From Cladochytrium replicatum (taxonomy: Eukaryota > Chytridiomycota > Chytridiomycetes > Cladochytriales > Cladochytriaceae): a stretch of 64,000 bases of DNA. Made by a program: the position numbers and the translations under genes. Under the pieces are notes generated by a model, which saw only the letters and a list, made by a program, of their open reading frames with translations, was not told where the DNA came from and ran no database searches. The stretch covers positions 62,001 to 126,000 of the forward strand of contig JAHLKD010000036.1 in NCBI GenBank assembly GCA_025526935.1, read 5' to 3'. Of the stretch, positions 10,650-19,054 are shown in pieces; the stretch's first letter is position 1; each line of letters starts with the position of its first letter.

Positions 10650-10900
10650 ATAGGATTCTGTCCCCCCGGACACTTTCTCAACTCATTGACGGTACTTCAG
10701 TAATTTCTATCAGGTACAGCTAACCTCTCTATTAATGTTACTAGCAATAAGATTCTGTCCACCCGGACACTTTCTCAACTCATTGACGGTACTTCAGTGA
10801 TCTCTATCAAGTACAGCTAACCTCTCTATCAATTTTACTAGCAATAAGATTCTGTCCACCCAGACAGAATCCTCTCTATCAATGTTACTAGCCAGTTTCT
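10650..10900 (+). repeat. Third short array, three units of 97 bp, forward
   Basis: Anchors lie at 10658, 10755 and 10852, in the same orientation as the left array. They sit between the inverted array and the second gene of the element. This gives the second gene its own upstream copy of the repeats and hints at a duplicated left end or a merged second element. Confidence 0.9.
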
Positions 10901-11033
10901 TCCCTAGCTTATTATTATTTTCAGATCGGGTAGAAAACTATAGTGTCAGGGAAGTATTATAGCATACATTCCTGTAACATTCCGGCTAAGAACACCGGGC
11001 CAGTATCTTCCCACGACAAACAGTACAAACACC

Positions 11034-12716
11034 ATGCCTCGAACTACAAAGAAGCGAGCGTTAAAACAATCCAGACCATCATCTGAAAGAGAATCAAGTG
11101 CAGAACCTGTGACTGCACCTGAAACATCTCTGGCATCGGGTTCTGAAGTGGAAGAAGCAGAAGTTGGCCTTGATGTCAAATCGACAGATGTCAAATCGAC
11201 AGCTCCTTCAAAGAAACCGGCGCGACGTGGTACTAAAGGGGATGCTGACTATTTGCTCATCGACGGACTCTGTCCTGCTTCAGACATCAGACTTTGGTAT
11301 CGAAAATTCAAAGCGAGCGGCCACAGCTACGACTCGGAGGACTTCATCAGCAACTGTCAAACAAATCGTGATGAATGCGGCCCAAGATTTGTTCTTCAAG
11401 GGTTGATCGACCGACTTAACTCTGACAGCAAGCTAGTTCGTCAAGCCCTGAACGAAATTCACGATGAATGCAGTGGACGAACGGAGTTCATAACAGCAGC
11501 AAACGCCTATCGTATGGAGTGCTTGAAAAGCTCTTCCTTTCAGAAGGAAACAACATTTCTGGACTTTTACAGGCGGCAGGGACACAAGTACGGCATTTAC
11601 AGAGGAATGCCTGTCACTGCAAAGGTTGACGAGTTCCAAGCGACCATCAAACGAGCAGATGAGGACCGTGAAAGGACAAAACAGGTCCTCAAACAGTCAG
11701 AACGACTGTTGAACATGACAAAAGATCTTGAAGAGACTGCAATGAACGAGAGAAGGACCCGCATCGCAGCAGAAGTGCGAGAGAAGGCTCTCATTGATGA
11801 ATTGGGCAGGGCGGGTGCATTGATTCAGCACGGCGAGCACGAAGAGCTAGCAAGATTCAGGGAGATCACCGCTGCAATGGAAAGGGAGAAGCAGGCAACT
11901 TCCCAGGAGATTTCACAATGGAAATCACGTGTGACCGCCCTGGAGGGAGAGCTTGCTGCTCTGAAACGACAGGCTGGTCATTCAGAAGCTGCAGCACCTG
12001 CGGCGCCAACATCAACAGGCGGCCTAATAAGCATATCGTCGGCTATCAAGGGGATTGGTAGAATTCCGAAGGTACATCGAACCAGTTCTCCAACGAGTTC
12101 CCTTGCATTGCTTAGCCTGCAGCAGCGTCGTCGTACGGCTATCCTTTTGGTGAAAGAGGTCATCCAGGGTATCTGCTTCCAGATGCATAAGATCAATGAG
12201 GTTATTTATGACCTTAAATTGCCGTCTCTTCCACCATCAATCAAGTACGTCAATGTAAACTACGAAGTCCTCTCCCGAAATGAGTTTTTACGGCCCATAT
12301 TTGTTGAATCAGACGACCGCTCAAGCCGAATATCAACTTCAAGTAGCAGTTCTCGGAGCAGCCTTACTCTTCTTAGGGTGCACATTTTGCTCGGAAACTG
12401 GATACGGCACAATAATTCGCTAAGTACGTCTGCCACTATCTATTGCATGTTCAGGGCATTAGTGGATGCATATCCTTCTGAGTGGCTAAGGTTCTGGACG
12501 GCATACATCGGGCATCTTTCGTCCATAACGCTCCCTGAGGTGGATTGGAAACCTTGGAAGACAGGTTTAGCCAAGGATTTCATGCTTTCAAATGACGACA
12601 TTGATCGGTTCATCAGGACTGGGTTGGCGAAGGACGTAACCAGTGGTGGATGGGACTCTGACGATATGAACCAGATACAGAAGCTGATTTGGGCTGTTCC
12701 ACCTATCAACTTGTGA
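11034..12716 (+). CDS. Unrecognised 560-codon ORF carried by the hAT element
   Basis: A single uninterrupted ORF lies inside the transposon. I recognise no family. Residues 1-75 are Ser/Lys/Arg/Glu-rich and look disordered. About 75-200 form a compact-looking region (IDGLCPASDIRLWYRKF, then LDFYRRQGHKYGIYRG). About 205-320 form a long Glu/Arg/Lys/Leu-rich segment with coiled-coil character. A Ser/Ala-rich linker follows, and the last 200 residues (HKINEVIYDLKLP onward, ending IWAVPPINL) look globular and Trp-rich. No zinc finger, RNase H core or nuclease motif is visible. It follows the third repeat array and lies within the terminal repeats and target duplication, so it moved with the element at least once. 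It could be an accessory transposition protein, a captured host gene or the gene of a second merged element. Confidence 0.7.
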   Translation: MPRTTKKRALKQSRPSSERESSAEPVTAPETSLASGSEVEEAEVGLDVKSTDVKSTAPSKKPARRGTKGDADYLLIDGLCPASDIRLWYRKFKASGHSYDSEDFISNCQTNRDECGPRFVLQGLIDRLNSDSKLVRQALNEIHDECSGRTEFITAANAYRMECLKSSSFQKETTFLDFYRRQGHKYGIYRGMPVTAKVDEFQATIKRADEDRERTKQVLKQSERLLNMTKDLEETAMNERRTRIAAEVREKALIDELGRAGALIQHGEHEELARFREITAAMEREKQATSQEISQWKSRVTALEGELAALKRQAGHSEAAAPAAPTSTGGLISISSAIKGIGRIPKVHRTSSPTSSLALLSLQQRRRTAILLVKEVIQGICFQMHKINEVIYDLKLPSLPPSIKYVNVNYEVLSRNEFLRPIFVESDDRSSRISTSSSSSRSSLTLLRVHILLGNWIRHNNSLSTSATIYCMFRALVDAYPSEWLRFWTAYIGHLSSITLPEVDWKPWKTGLAKDFMLSNDDIDRFIRTGLAKDVTSGGWDSDDMNQIQKLIWAVPPINL

Positions 12717-12849
12717 TTGCTCAGTGGAGTTTTGTTTCTTTTAACGATAGTGTTTCTAAAATACACACTGTCCACACAGACACAAAGTGTTCATGTAAAT
12801 ATCCGTGGTCTAACTCAAAATTCAATCAATCCTCTCCTGGGCAGCAAAA

Positions 12850-13016
12850 ACCCGGCGGGTCAGGGTCGGGTACGGGTTTCAACCACTTCGGGTCCGGGTA
12901 TTCCCTTTGTACCCGTCAGTGACCCTGCGGGTCCCCAGACAAACACGACCCGACCCAAAGGGTTTGGTGCGGGTCGCCACTGAAACCCGGACCCGACCCG
13001 GACCCGCCGAACCTTA
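12850..13016 (-). repeat. Right terminal repeat of the hAT element, GGGTC-rich
   Basis: The repeat ends ...ACCCGCCGAACCTTA at 13016, the inverted counterpart of the left end with one mismatch in the outer 15 bases. A degenerate copy of the 97-bp unit core (ctgtccacacagacac) lies just inside at about 12769. Confidence 0.8.
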
Positions 13017-13024
13017 GGTGCAAG
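13017..13024. repeat. 8-bp target-site duplication, right copy
   Basis: GGTGCAAG is identical to 6091-6098. The flanking LINE A sequence continues directly after it. Confidence 0.95.
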
Positions 13025-13202
13025 ATTCGCTGGGTTGACAATGCGAAGTGGACGAAGGCTATCAATTGCAACGTCAAGCGGAGTTGTAAAACAGGAACAG
13101 GAACAGGAGGCAACAATAGGTCAAGACGCAAACATTCTGAAACATGAGATCTAGAGAGAGTTGCAGTGCGGCAGCCACAACACTGCTTGCGGGGGTCTCA
13201 CG
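13025..13202 (-). mobile_element. LINE A, continuation on the other side of the hAT
   Basis: GGCTATCAATTGCAACGTCA (about 13055) parallels AGCATATCAATTGCAATGTTA of LINE B (about 13480). It codes on the minus strand for a segment resembling RLPLNIAID of the LINE B ORF. This is where LINE A should continue if the hAT is removed. Similarity weakens towards 13200, where the T-run of LINE B begins. Confidence 0.6.
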
Positions 13203-13320
13203 GTTTTTTTTTTGAACTTCATAATTTGTATTTATTGTCCAACCAATACAAGTGTAAAAATACACGCAAATTGGCAGCACATGGGGAGCCGTGCGAGCCG
13301 TAGGAAAATGTTTCAAAACA

Positions 13321-15750
13321 CTAAGGCATATCCAAATCAACAAAAGCAGACAAGATAGAATCAGGAGCTGGAGACAAAACTAGGTCATAACCAAGACATT
13401 TTGACCAAATGCGGTTAAGTGCACGAAGAACAAGAACCCACTGGGAAAAGGCAGGCGAAGGATAAAAAGGCCGTGGTGAAAGCATATCAATTGCAATGTT
13501 AAGAGGTAGGCGGGGATCGTCAAGCGGGCCTAAATCAAAAGTAGCAGACAAACTAGCACGCAAATGTAGACACACAGAGACATGGGCACGCGACACTTCA
13601 GGGGCATCATGACAGTTCCTACAATAAGGTCGGGGGTTTGGAAACAGGCGGCCAAGCCGATATAGCAGGAACAAACGAAGACATACTGTTGGGAGATGTT
13701 GGTGTGGGGGTAGCAACAAAGGGTGACGAAGTTTCAAATTGCGGACAGGGGCAAACGAAACTGCAATTGGTCCATTATGCGAAACAGCTAAAGACTGAAA
13801 ATGCAACATCAACGGATGAAGTGGGGGCACAGCAGGCATAGGAACAATGAGATCATTGTGACAAGCGGAAAAATAAGGAGATGAACCAACTGGATATGAC
13901 TGACAGAATTGCAACACAGCAGCTAGTAACAGAGGGCTGGAATCACTAGACCAGCGAGCAAACATACGTGCCTGAAGGTACTTCAGCCTGAACTCAAAAG
14001 TAGGAATTTGCGCAAACAGCAACAAACCAACACGCGAAGTGGTATGGGCTAGCGAAAACAGACGACACAGTGCATGATAACAAAAACGCTCAAGTACCTG
14101 AAGCTGAGCAGTGGAAGGCCGAATAAGTGCTAAACCAAACTCAAGTGAAGGTCTAATAAAAGACAAAAACAACAACCTGGCAACACGAGGAGCAGACCCA
14201 CCAAAGTACGAGACATAAGGTGCAAAAAGATGCAATGAGGCACGAGCTTTCTCTAAGCAATGATCAATAGTTGCAGCAAGATCAAACCCTGCAATAGTAA
14301 AATAGTGACCAAGGTATCTAAATGAAACCTCGACAGGGAGGGCAGAGCAATGAAGCTTCAAGGGGGTGGGTAACCGTTGAGAAGATAACACAGCACACTT
14401 TGAAGGTGAAAACACAAAATGAGAAGCTAAAGCAAAATCTTCACAAATTTTCAATGCACGTTGGGCTTGCTCAGGGGTGGCAGAAAACAAAGCTATGTCA
14501 TCAGCAAAAAACAACGAATTTAAAACAGGAGTGTTATAAGAAAACCTAGCAAGATGAGAGGATTCACAACGAAGGAGCTGTGCTAAAGGATCGATGAAAA
14601 CTGAGTACAAGAACGGAGACAAAACAGAACCTTGAAAAAGACCTCGTGGAAGCAAAAACAAATCAGAAGCACGATTCTCTATAACAACCTGAGAAGAACA
14701 ACGATCAAACATACTCATCAAAACAGAGATCAAACGGTTTGGAATTCTGGGAAATTGACGAAGACGTTCCCACAAGAGAGGCCTATGCACAGTATCATAC
14801 ACTGCTTTAATATCTAAGAAAGTAACACAATAAGGCAGAGCAGTGCAGGAAGCTCGTCGAAGGGTAGCATCTAATGCAAAAACACACTCAACACCTGAAC
14901 GATTGGCCTGGAAACCAGCTTGGGCGGGATCAAGTTTACCAACATAAGCTACAAGCATAGGAAGCAGGGTACGCTCAAAGATTTTTCTATCAACATTGGT
15001 TAAAGTAATGGGGCGGTACTGACTAATATCACCAATGGAACCCTTATTCTTCCAAACAGGTAACAACAAGCCAGCATTCCAGGCAGAGGGCGACAAACCT
15101 GAACGGAAAATAGCGTTTGAAAGTTGAACAAAAAGGATAGCACCATCAGAAGCTAACGGCTTAAATAACTCAGCTGGAATATGGTTTGGGCCAGGAGCAG
15201 AGTTGTTTGGGGAAGAACGAATAGCACAAACAAAGTCACTAACACTAACTGACACAGAATCATTCAGCGCATGTAGACGAACGTGTTCTGCACTGGCAGA
15301 GGATTGTGCAAACTGAGTCTGATAAACGGAGGCAAAGTGATTGCGATAATGAGATAAAGAGGCAGGATCAGACAATAAACCACTTGCAGCTGAGCGCCGT
15401 TGATGACACCTACGCGCGGTGGAAAGAACTTTGCTAACCTCTGTTAAAGAACTAGGAGAAGAACTAAACATATTGTCGCCAGAAGCCTCTCGAGCTCGCT
15501 GAGAAAGAGACCAAGTACGAAAAGCTTTGACACACTCACGCGATAGCCGGTCACGCTCCAAGCGGAAATACTCAACTAAAACAGGATCAGGATCATCACA
15601 GGAAGAAACAGCTAAATAGTGCTTATGAGCAAGTAAGTAGCTCCGTCGCAAGGCCACTAAATGCGGTGGCAACAATGGCAGGGCAGGGCGACGGCGAACT
15701 AAACTGGGGGGTCCAATGACACAAGCAGCACACGAAGTAACAAAGGACAA
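13321..15750 (-). CDS. LINE B reverse transcriptase region
   Basis: An 809-codon open frame makes cDNA at the target site in this class of element. Visible RT motifs in order are YRPITLTNVDRKIFER, AGFQANRSG, TFLDIKAVYDTVHRPLLW, LPRGLFQGSVLSPFLYSVFI and the catalytic FFADDIALFS (the usual (Y/F)xDD signature). Near the C-terminus a C-x2-C...H...C arrangement (CRNCHDAPEVSRAHVSVC) resembles the zinc-knuckle-like tail of many LINEs. It ends AFVDLDMP. The true N-terminus is upstream in the endonuclease; the reported start is only the first codon of this open frame, because frame changes separate it from the upstream parts. The domain itself looks complete. Confidence 0.9.
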   Translation of the reverse strand: MSFVTSCAACVIGPPSLVRRRPALPLLPPHLVALRRSYLLAHKHYLAVSSCDDPDPVLVEYFRLERDRLSRECVKAFRTWSLSQRAREASGDNMFSSSPSSLTEVSKVLSTARRCHQRRSAASGLLSDPASLSHYRNHFASVYQTQFAQSSASAEHVRLHALNDSVSVSVSDFVCAIRSSPNNSAPGPNHIPAELFKPLASDGAILFVQLSNAIFRSGLSPSAWNAGLLLPVWKNKGSIGDISQYRPITLTNVDRKIFERTLLPMLVAYVGKLDPAQAGFQANRSGVECVFALDATLRRASCTALPYCVTFLDIKAVYDTVHRPLLWERLRQFPRIPNRLISVLMSMFDRCSSQVVIENRASDLFLLPRGLFQGSVLSPFLYSVFIDPLAQLLRCESSHLARFSYNTPVLNSLFFADDIALFSATPEQAQRALKICEDFALASHFVFSPSKCAVLSSQRLPTPLKLHCSALPVEVSFRYLGHYFTIAGFDLAATIDHCLEKARASLHLFAPYVSYFGGSAPRVARLLFLSFIRPSLEFGLALIRPSTAQLQVLERFCYHALCRLFSLAHTTSRVGLLLFAQIPTFEFRLKYLQARMFARWSSDSSPLLLAAVLQFCQSYPVGSSPYFSACHNDLIVPMPAVPPLHPLMLHFQSLAVSHNGPIAVSFAPVRNLKLRHPLLLPPHQHLPTVCLRLFLLYRLGRLFPNPRPYCRNCHDAPEVSRAHVSVCLHLRASLSATFDLGPLDDPRLPLNIAIDMLSPRPFYPSPAFSQWVLVLRALNRIWSKCLGYDLVLSPAPDSILSAFVDLDMP

Positions 15751-15897
15751 AATAATACCAATGCAGAGTCAATACATCCCTGTGCAACATCCACAGACAT
15801 TTGGGCAAAGGCGGGAGCTTCTAAAATTGGACTGAGCGCAGCATTGACATCAGCAATGGTGGGATCAAGCTCCTCCATTGCTTGAAAGACAGCAGGT

Positions 15898-16512
15898 TCA
15901 CGCAACAGATGAGCAGCCCAGCGCTTGTGGGGAGGTGCTGGCATTGGGAGGAGCAAAAGAAAAAACAGCTGTAACCGGAAAATGGTCAGAAGCCCAAGGC
16001 ATAAACTCGCTGTCGGCTAGACGACTATGAACTATGTAAGAAATAGGATCACATTGAAGCAGAGGATCGACAAACAACAAATCGATAATGGAGTCACCAT
16101 TGCGAGAAGAAAATGTGGGGTTATGACAGGAAAGGTGCTTAACTAGAGAGAAACTAGCGGCAGAAATAAATTGCTCAAACAACCTACCCCTACGATTTGA
16201 AGAATGATCACCAGTAGCTAAAAAACGGGCATTGAAATCGCCCAACAAAAGAACAGGGCACGGAGACGACGGGACATGTTGAGGAAGCGAAGCAATAATC
16301 TCTTCAAGGAAGGGGTCCTGAGCAATACCACACGGAGGCAAATAATACCCTCCAACCAAAAGCCCACGAAATGTAAACCATAGAGAGGTGCCACCATAAC
16401 TAGAAACGAGATGGAAATCAGAAGCTCTACAAAGACTGCGATTGATCAAGACTCCCACACCAGCCTGTCGTGTACCTGATGACCCAGGAGAAAAACGAGT
16501 GTCAAAAATCAA
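15898..16512 (-). CDS. LINE B endonuclease region (APE type)
   Basis: The open frame encodes an exonuclease-endonuclease-phosphatase fold that nicks target DNA. Diagnostic motifs are LLLGDFNARF and, near the end, WASDHFPVTAVF, with GGTSLWFTFRGLLVGGYYLPP before them. The first strands of the fold (VGTFNCRN and LTETHLFP) are found upstream at about 16520-16650 in a different frame, so the domain is interrupted in this copy. A further frame (15699-15956) then carries the linker towards the RT. Confidence 0.8.
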   Translation of the reverse strand: MIFDTRFSPGSSGTRQAGVGVLINRSLCRASDFHLVSSYGGTSLWFTFRGLLVGGYYLPPCGIAQDPFLEEIIASLPQHVPSSPCPVLLLGDFNARFLATGDHSSNRRGRLFEQFISAASFSLVKHLSCHNPTFSSRNGDSIIDLLFVDPLLQCDPISYIVHSRLADSEFMPWASDHFPVTAVFSFAPPNASTSPQALGCSSVA

Positions 16513-16656
16513 ATCTGGGGAAGGCAGCGGTCTAAAGGAAAAAGGTGTGTTTCAGTCAGGAGCAGAAAAACAATGTGATTTGCGCACATAAAACGAAACA
16601 GTGAATCAAGAACTCCAAAGCTCAAATTTCGACAATTGAAGGTACCAACTCGAACA

Positions 16657-17365
16657 CTAATCATTGACGAAGATGGGTTGAGCGAGGCTGACGCGCAATC
16701 CCGCGGGCACTGTCCAGCACAGTTTCCTGAGCATCCATGGGGAGCTGACCACGGACATACAGGAAAATAGCAGGACCAGTAACTGAACTGAGGATATGTG
16801 CATATCTCTTGTGGACAACTTCCCTGACCGCAGCCTCCCGCTGCTCCAAAGGCAGAGTAGAGGCTCGGCGAAGAAAGTCAGGGTTTGATTCGTCAGTGGA
16901 AGCTTCCTGGGTGGAGAAGTGCGCACGGAGAGCAATTGCGGTTGAGCGAATACAGATAAAGGAAGCAATGTTGCGACCAACAAAACTGATGTGGCGGATA
17001 CCACGCACCACCTCATCGCCCAAGAGAGCCCTCAGCATGGTCCGCACAAAGCCGAGCCACTGTCTCATGATGTCCTTGATCTACACAGTGGTCAAATCAT
17101 CCACACGGGCCTGAAGATCAGCAGGTGGGGAGACCAGCAGCGGAGAGGTCGGAGGATAGAATACGACAGGCCGAGGGCCACGAAGGCTGACATTCAAAGT
17201 GGGGTCACGACCAGCAAGGGCAGTCCTGACAGCTTCTGTACGAGATTCAGCACTCAGTGTGGGGAGACTCTCAAGCACACGGGCACGGGCGTTGGCAGCA
17301 GCAGCGGCATAAGTGCGTGGACCACGAGGTCCACGTGGGGCAGGTCGACTAGACAGGGGGCGTGA
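16657..17365 (-). CDS. LINE B 5' region, ORF1-like
   Basis: Two almost abutting open frames (ending at 17081 and starting at 17068) together look like one Ala/Arg-rich protein, separated by a single stop. The first contains RPAPRGPRGPRTYAAAAANA and PPADLQARVDDLTTV. The second starts MRQWLGFVRTMLRALLGDE and ends near 16661. Similar basic, coiled nucleic-acid-binding proteins are usual as ORF1 of LINEs, but I see no CCHC knuckle here, so the assignment rests on position. The upstream frame runs into the tRNA-like sequence, so its start is uncertain. Confidence 0.5.
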
Positions 17366-17367
17366 TT

Positions 17368-17438
17368 GGGGATCTAGCTCAGATGGTAGAGCGCGCTTAG
17401 CATGCGCGAGGCACAGGGATCGATAACCTGGTTCTCCA
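17368..17438 (+). tRNA. tRNA-Ala(AGC)-like sequence, probably degenerate
   Basis: The 71 bases follow the tRNA-Ala layout: acceptor GGGGATC, D-arm GCTC...GAGC, anticodon loop TTAGCAT (AGC), T-arm CAGGG-ATCGATA-ACCTG, 3' acceptor GTTCTCC and A73. Internal A- and B-box sequences are present. The anticodon stem is two bases short (four pairs at most), and the acceptor and T stems each have a mismatch. It is either a decayed gene or a tRNA-derived element. It touches the 5' end of LINE B. Confidence 0.6.
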
Positions 17439-18343
17439 CTAATAGCAGAACGGTTGGGAATCAGAAAAAGTATAATTTGCAAATGCAGAGGCCTCTGTGT
17501 AGGCTGTGTTTCATGCTTGTACCCAATTTGTTAAGTAGGCACACGCGATGTCACAATGCCCGCGGTATCTGGCTGTTCTTAAATTTGTGGGAAAGGAAAG
17601 CAAGCTCTTCTGTTCACAAATGCATTCTTCTGCACCAAACTTTGACAGGTTAGGAGGGAATTCATTGTGATCACGCGAGTGATTTTGCGAGGACAAACGA
17701 TTACTGGCTGACCAGTAATACCAACTGTCAAAACAGAGTGGCTATGGAATTGATCATTGTACTTGATCTACCAAGTGGGTATAAATTTGAAGTGATGCCC
17801 AGTTAAAGAGTGCAATTCTGACAGCTGAGCGAGCATGAGGAGGCAGCAGCACCACGATGCGAGCTCAAATTGATCATATTGCGGCAATAGAGCCAGAGTG
17901 GCACAAATGACTCCTCCTAAGGATTGAGAACAGGAAGAAGCCGCTATCGCGACAAGATGAGCTCGCGTGCAGACAGAGCAAAGGGACAAGGGGTAGGACA
18001 CTCGCTTGAGAATCAGGTGGGTTGTTGATTGCATGATCCGATGATTTTGATCTGTGCCAAACCTGTTTTCACCAATAAATGTAGACAACCAGAAAATCAG
18101 CGAGGCAGAGACTGCATGTTGGTCTGTTGGACACCGAGGAATAAGGGCAACCGACATGGTAGCGGGATATTTTGGCGAAACGGTTAAACTCTCTTATATT
18201 TCATGATTTGAACTTATATTCTCTCTTGATTAAGAAAATGCAAACAAACAAAAGTGTAGGAAGCGTTGATAAGAAAATGCTCTACCACGGTAAATCGCAT
18301 TGAAAAATGTCAAATGGGGACCATGTTATCGACAAGGCCGGCT
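17439..18343. other. No supported gene
   Basis: Several short frames exist on both strands, the longest at 17768-18157 on the minus strand, without recognisable motifs or intron structure. I see nothing further that I can support. Confidence 0.4.
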
Positions 18344-18405
18344 CTGGATATCATTCGCTAGTTTGCAGTCTGTTCTGGATATCATTCGCTAGTTTGCAGT
18401 CTGTA
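18344..18405. repeat. 31-bp tandem duplication at the SRP14 stop codon
   Basis: Two head-to-tail copies of a 31-base unit (18344-18374 and 18375-18405) differ at one base. The unit contains the SRP14 stop codon (complement of CTA at 18389-18391) and the last codons, so the 3' UTR carries a second copy of the coding end. Confidence 0.9.
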
Positions 18406-19002
18406 AGCTCGATGCATCTATCTTCACTTTTTTCGCCTTCTTTGTTTTCTCCTTCTTCTTCAGGGAATCCATATGTGCTCTGGTGATAATCGCGTACTTT
18501 TCCAAGAACTTGTCGGTGTTTTCGGGGAGGACCTTTCAAAAAATTTACATCAGCATTTACACTTTTCCGGCATTGCCCGTAGTCTGCATTTCGCATTCAA
18601 CCTTTGTGCTCATTTTCTCATTTCCGCACACGGCACGAATCAAACAAGGATAATCAAAATCGGGATTGCTCAATTCGTCTTCAGTCGGCATGTTCCCGAG
18701 CTCCCTCTTGAGCTGACGCTTCTTTTCGAACGCGACTTGTTTTTGGGTAAAACAGTCAAGTGCGAAAAGCACAAAAGAATAACCGAATTAAGAATCGCTA
18801 ATATGGAGGAGATTTTTCTCTAATTTCACTCACATCTCTTCATTGTGATATAAACGGTCCCTTTCGTCTTTGTCTTCTCGAACTGCTTCCCCAGAGCTAC
18901 AAGAAACTGATCAATCAACGAGACGAACCCAGAAATATCAGTATCGGTCCAATCTCCACACTGATCGTGCCTCCCCACCACATCGTTGTCCAGCTCCTTC
19001 AT
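18389..19002 (-). CDS. SRP14: Signal recognition particle 14-kDa subunit, SRP14
   Basis: Four exons on the minus strand, 19002-18982, 18906-18834, 18735-18602 and 18532-18389, join in frame into 123 residues. They start MKELDND-FLVALGKQFEKTK, continue KGTVYITMKRF and DYPCLIRAVCGNEKMSTKV, and end in a Lys-rich tail (SLKKKEKTKKAKKVK). This matches SRP14, which with SRP9 forms the Alu domain of the signal recognition particle and slows elongation during targeting to the ER. Introns are 75, 98 and 69 bases, all GT-AG. The first exon codes only seven residues. I chose the ATG at 19002 because it aligns with the family N-terminus; a longer frame starting at 19050 would miss the first intron. PRP4 starts 52 bases away in the opposite direction. 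Confidence 0.88.
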
Positions 19003-19054
19003 CTCGTCCAAGAAAACCGGCGGGGGCTTGGACGTGGCGATCGCACACATCGCA
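19003..19054. promoter_or_regulatory. 52-bp bidirectional promoter between SRP14 and PRP4
   Basis: Only 52 bases separate the two start codons. All 5' UTR and core promoter signals for both genes must overlap here or extend into the opposite first exons and introns. I see no TATA box. Confidence 0.6.

Larger units (their letters stand above)
6099..13016 (+). mobile_element. 6.9-kb two-gene hAT DNA transposon
   Basis: Both ends start TAAGG(A/T)TCGGCGGGT in inverted orientation (6099 inward and 13016 inward), which fits the hAT terminal pattern YARNG. They continue as GGGTC-rich sequence for about 160 bases. The element is flanked by a perfect 8-bp direct repeat, GGTGCAAG (6091-6098, 13017-13024), the duplication size of hAT elements. 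Order inside: left terminal repeat, a forward array of nine units (about 97 bp each), the transposase gene (7120-9555), an inverted array of eleven units, a short forward array of three units, a second ORF (11034-12716), right terminal repeat. hAT elements normally carry one gene. The host site is LINE A, which continues on both sides. The intact transposase and exact target duplication suggest a fairly recent insertion. Confidence 0.9.
13203..17367 (-). mobile_element. LINE B, near full-length non-LTR retrotransposon
   Basis: On the minus strand the element runs from about 17365 (5') to an A-tail seen as a T-run at 13203-13212 (3'). It has an ORF1-like 5' part, an apurinic-type endonuclease domain (15898-16512), a linker frame (about 15700-15950) and a long reverse-transcriptase ORF (13321-15750). 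The endonuclease, linker and RT sit in different frames, so this copy has at least two frame changes. No clear target duplication is visible; the flanks gggggtct and ggggatct are only similar. The 5' end lies directly against a tRNA-Ala-like sequence. Confidence 0.85.

Noticed and set aside
6299-10900. Regularly spaced repeats that could be taken for a CRISPR-like array
   Set aside because: The 97-bp units are contiguous and similar along their whole length, without unique spacers. They flank a hAT transposase in inverted orientation and belong to a eukaryotic element.
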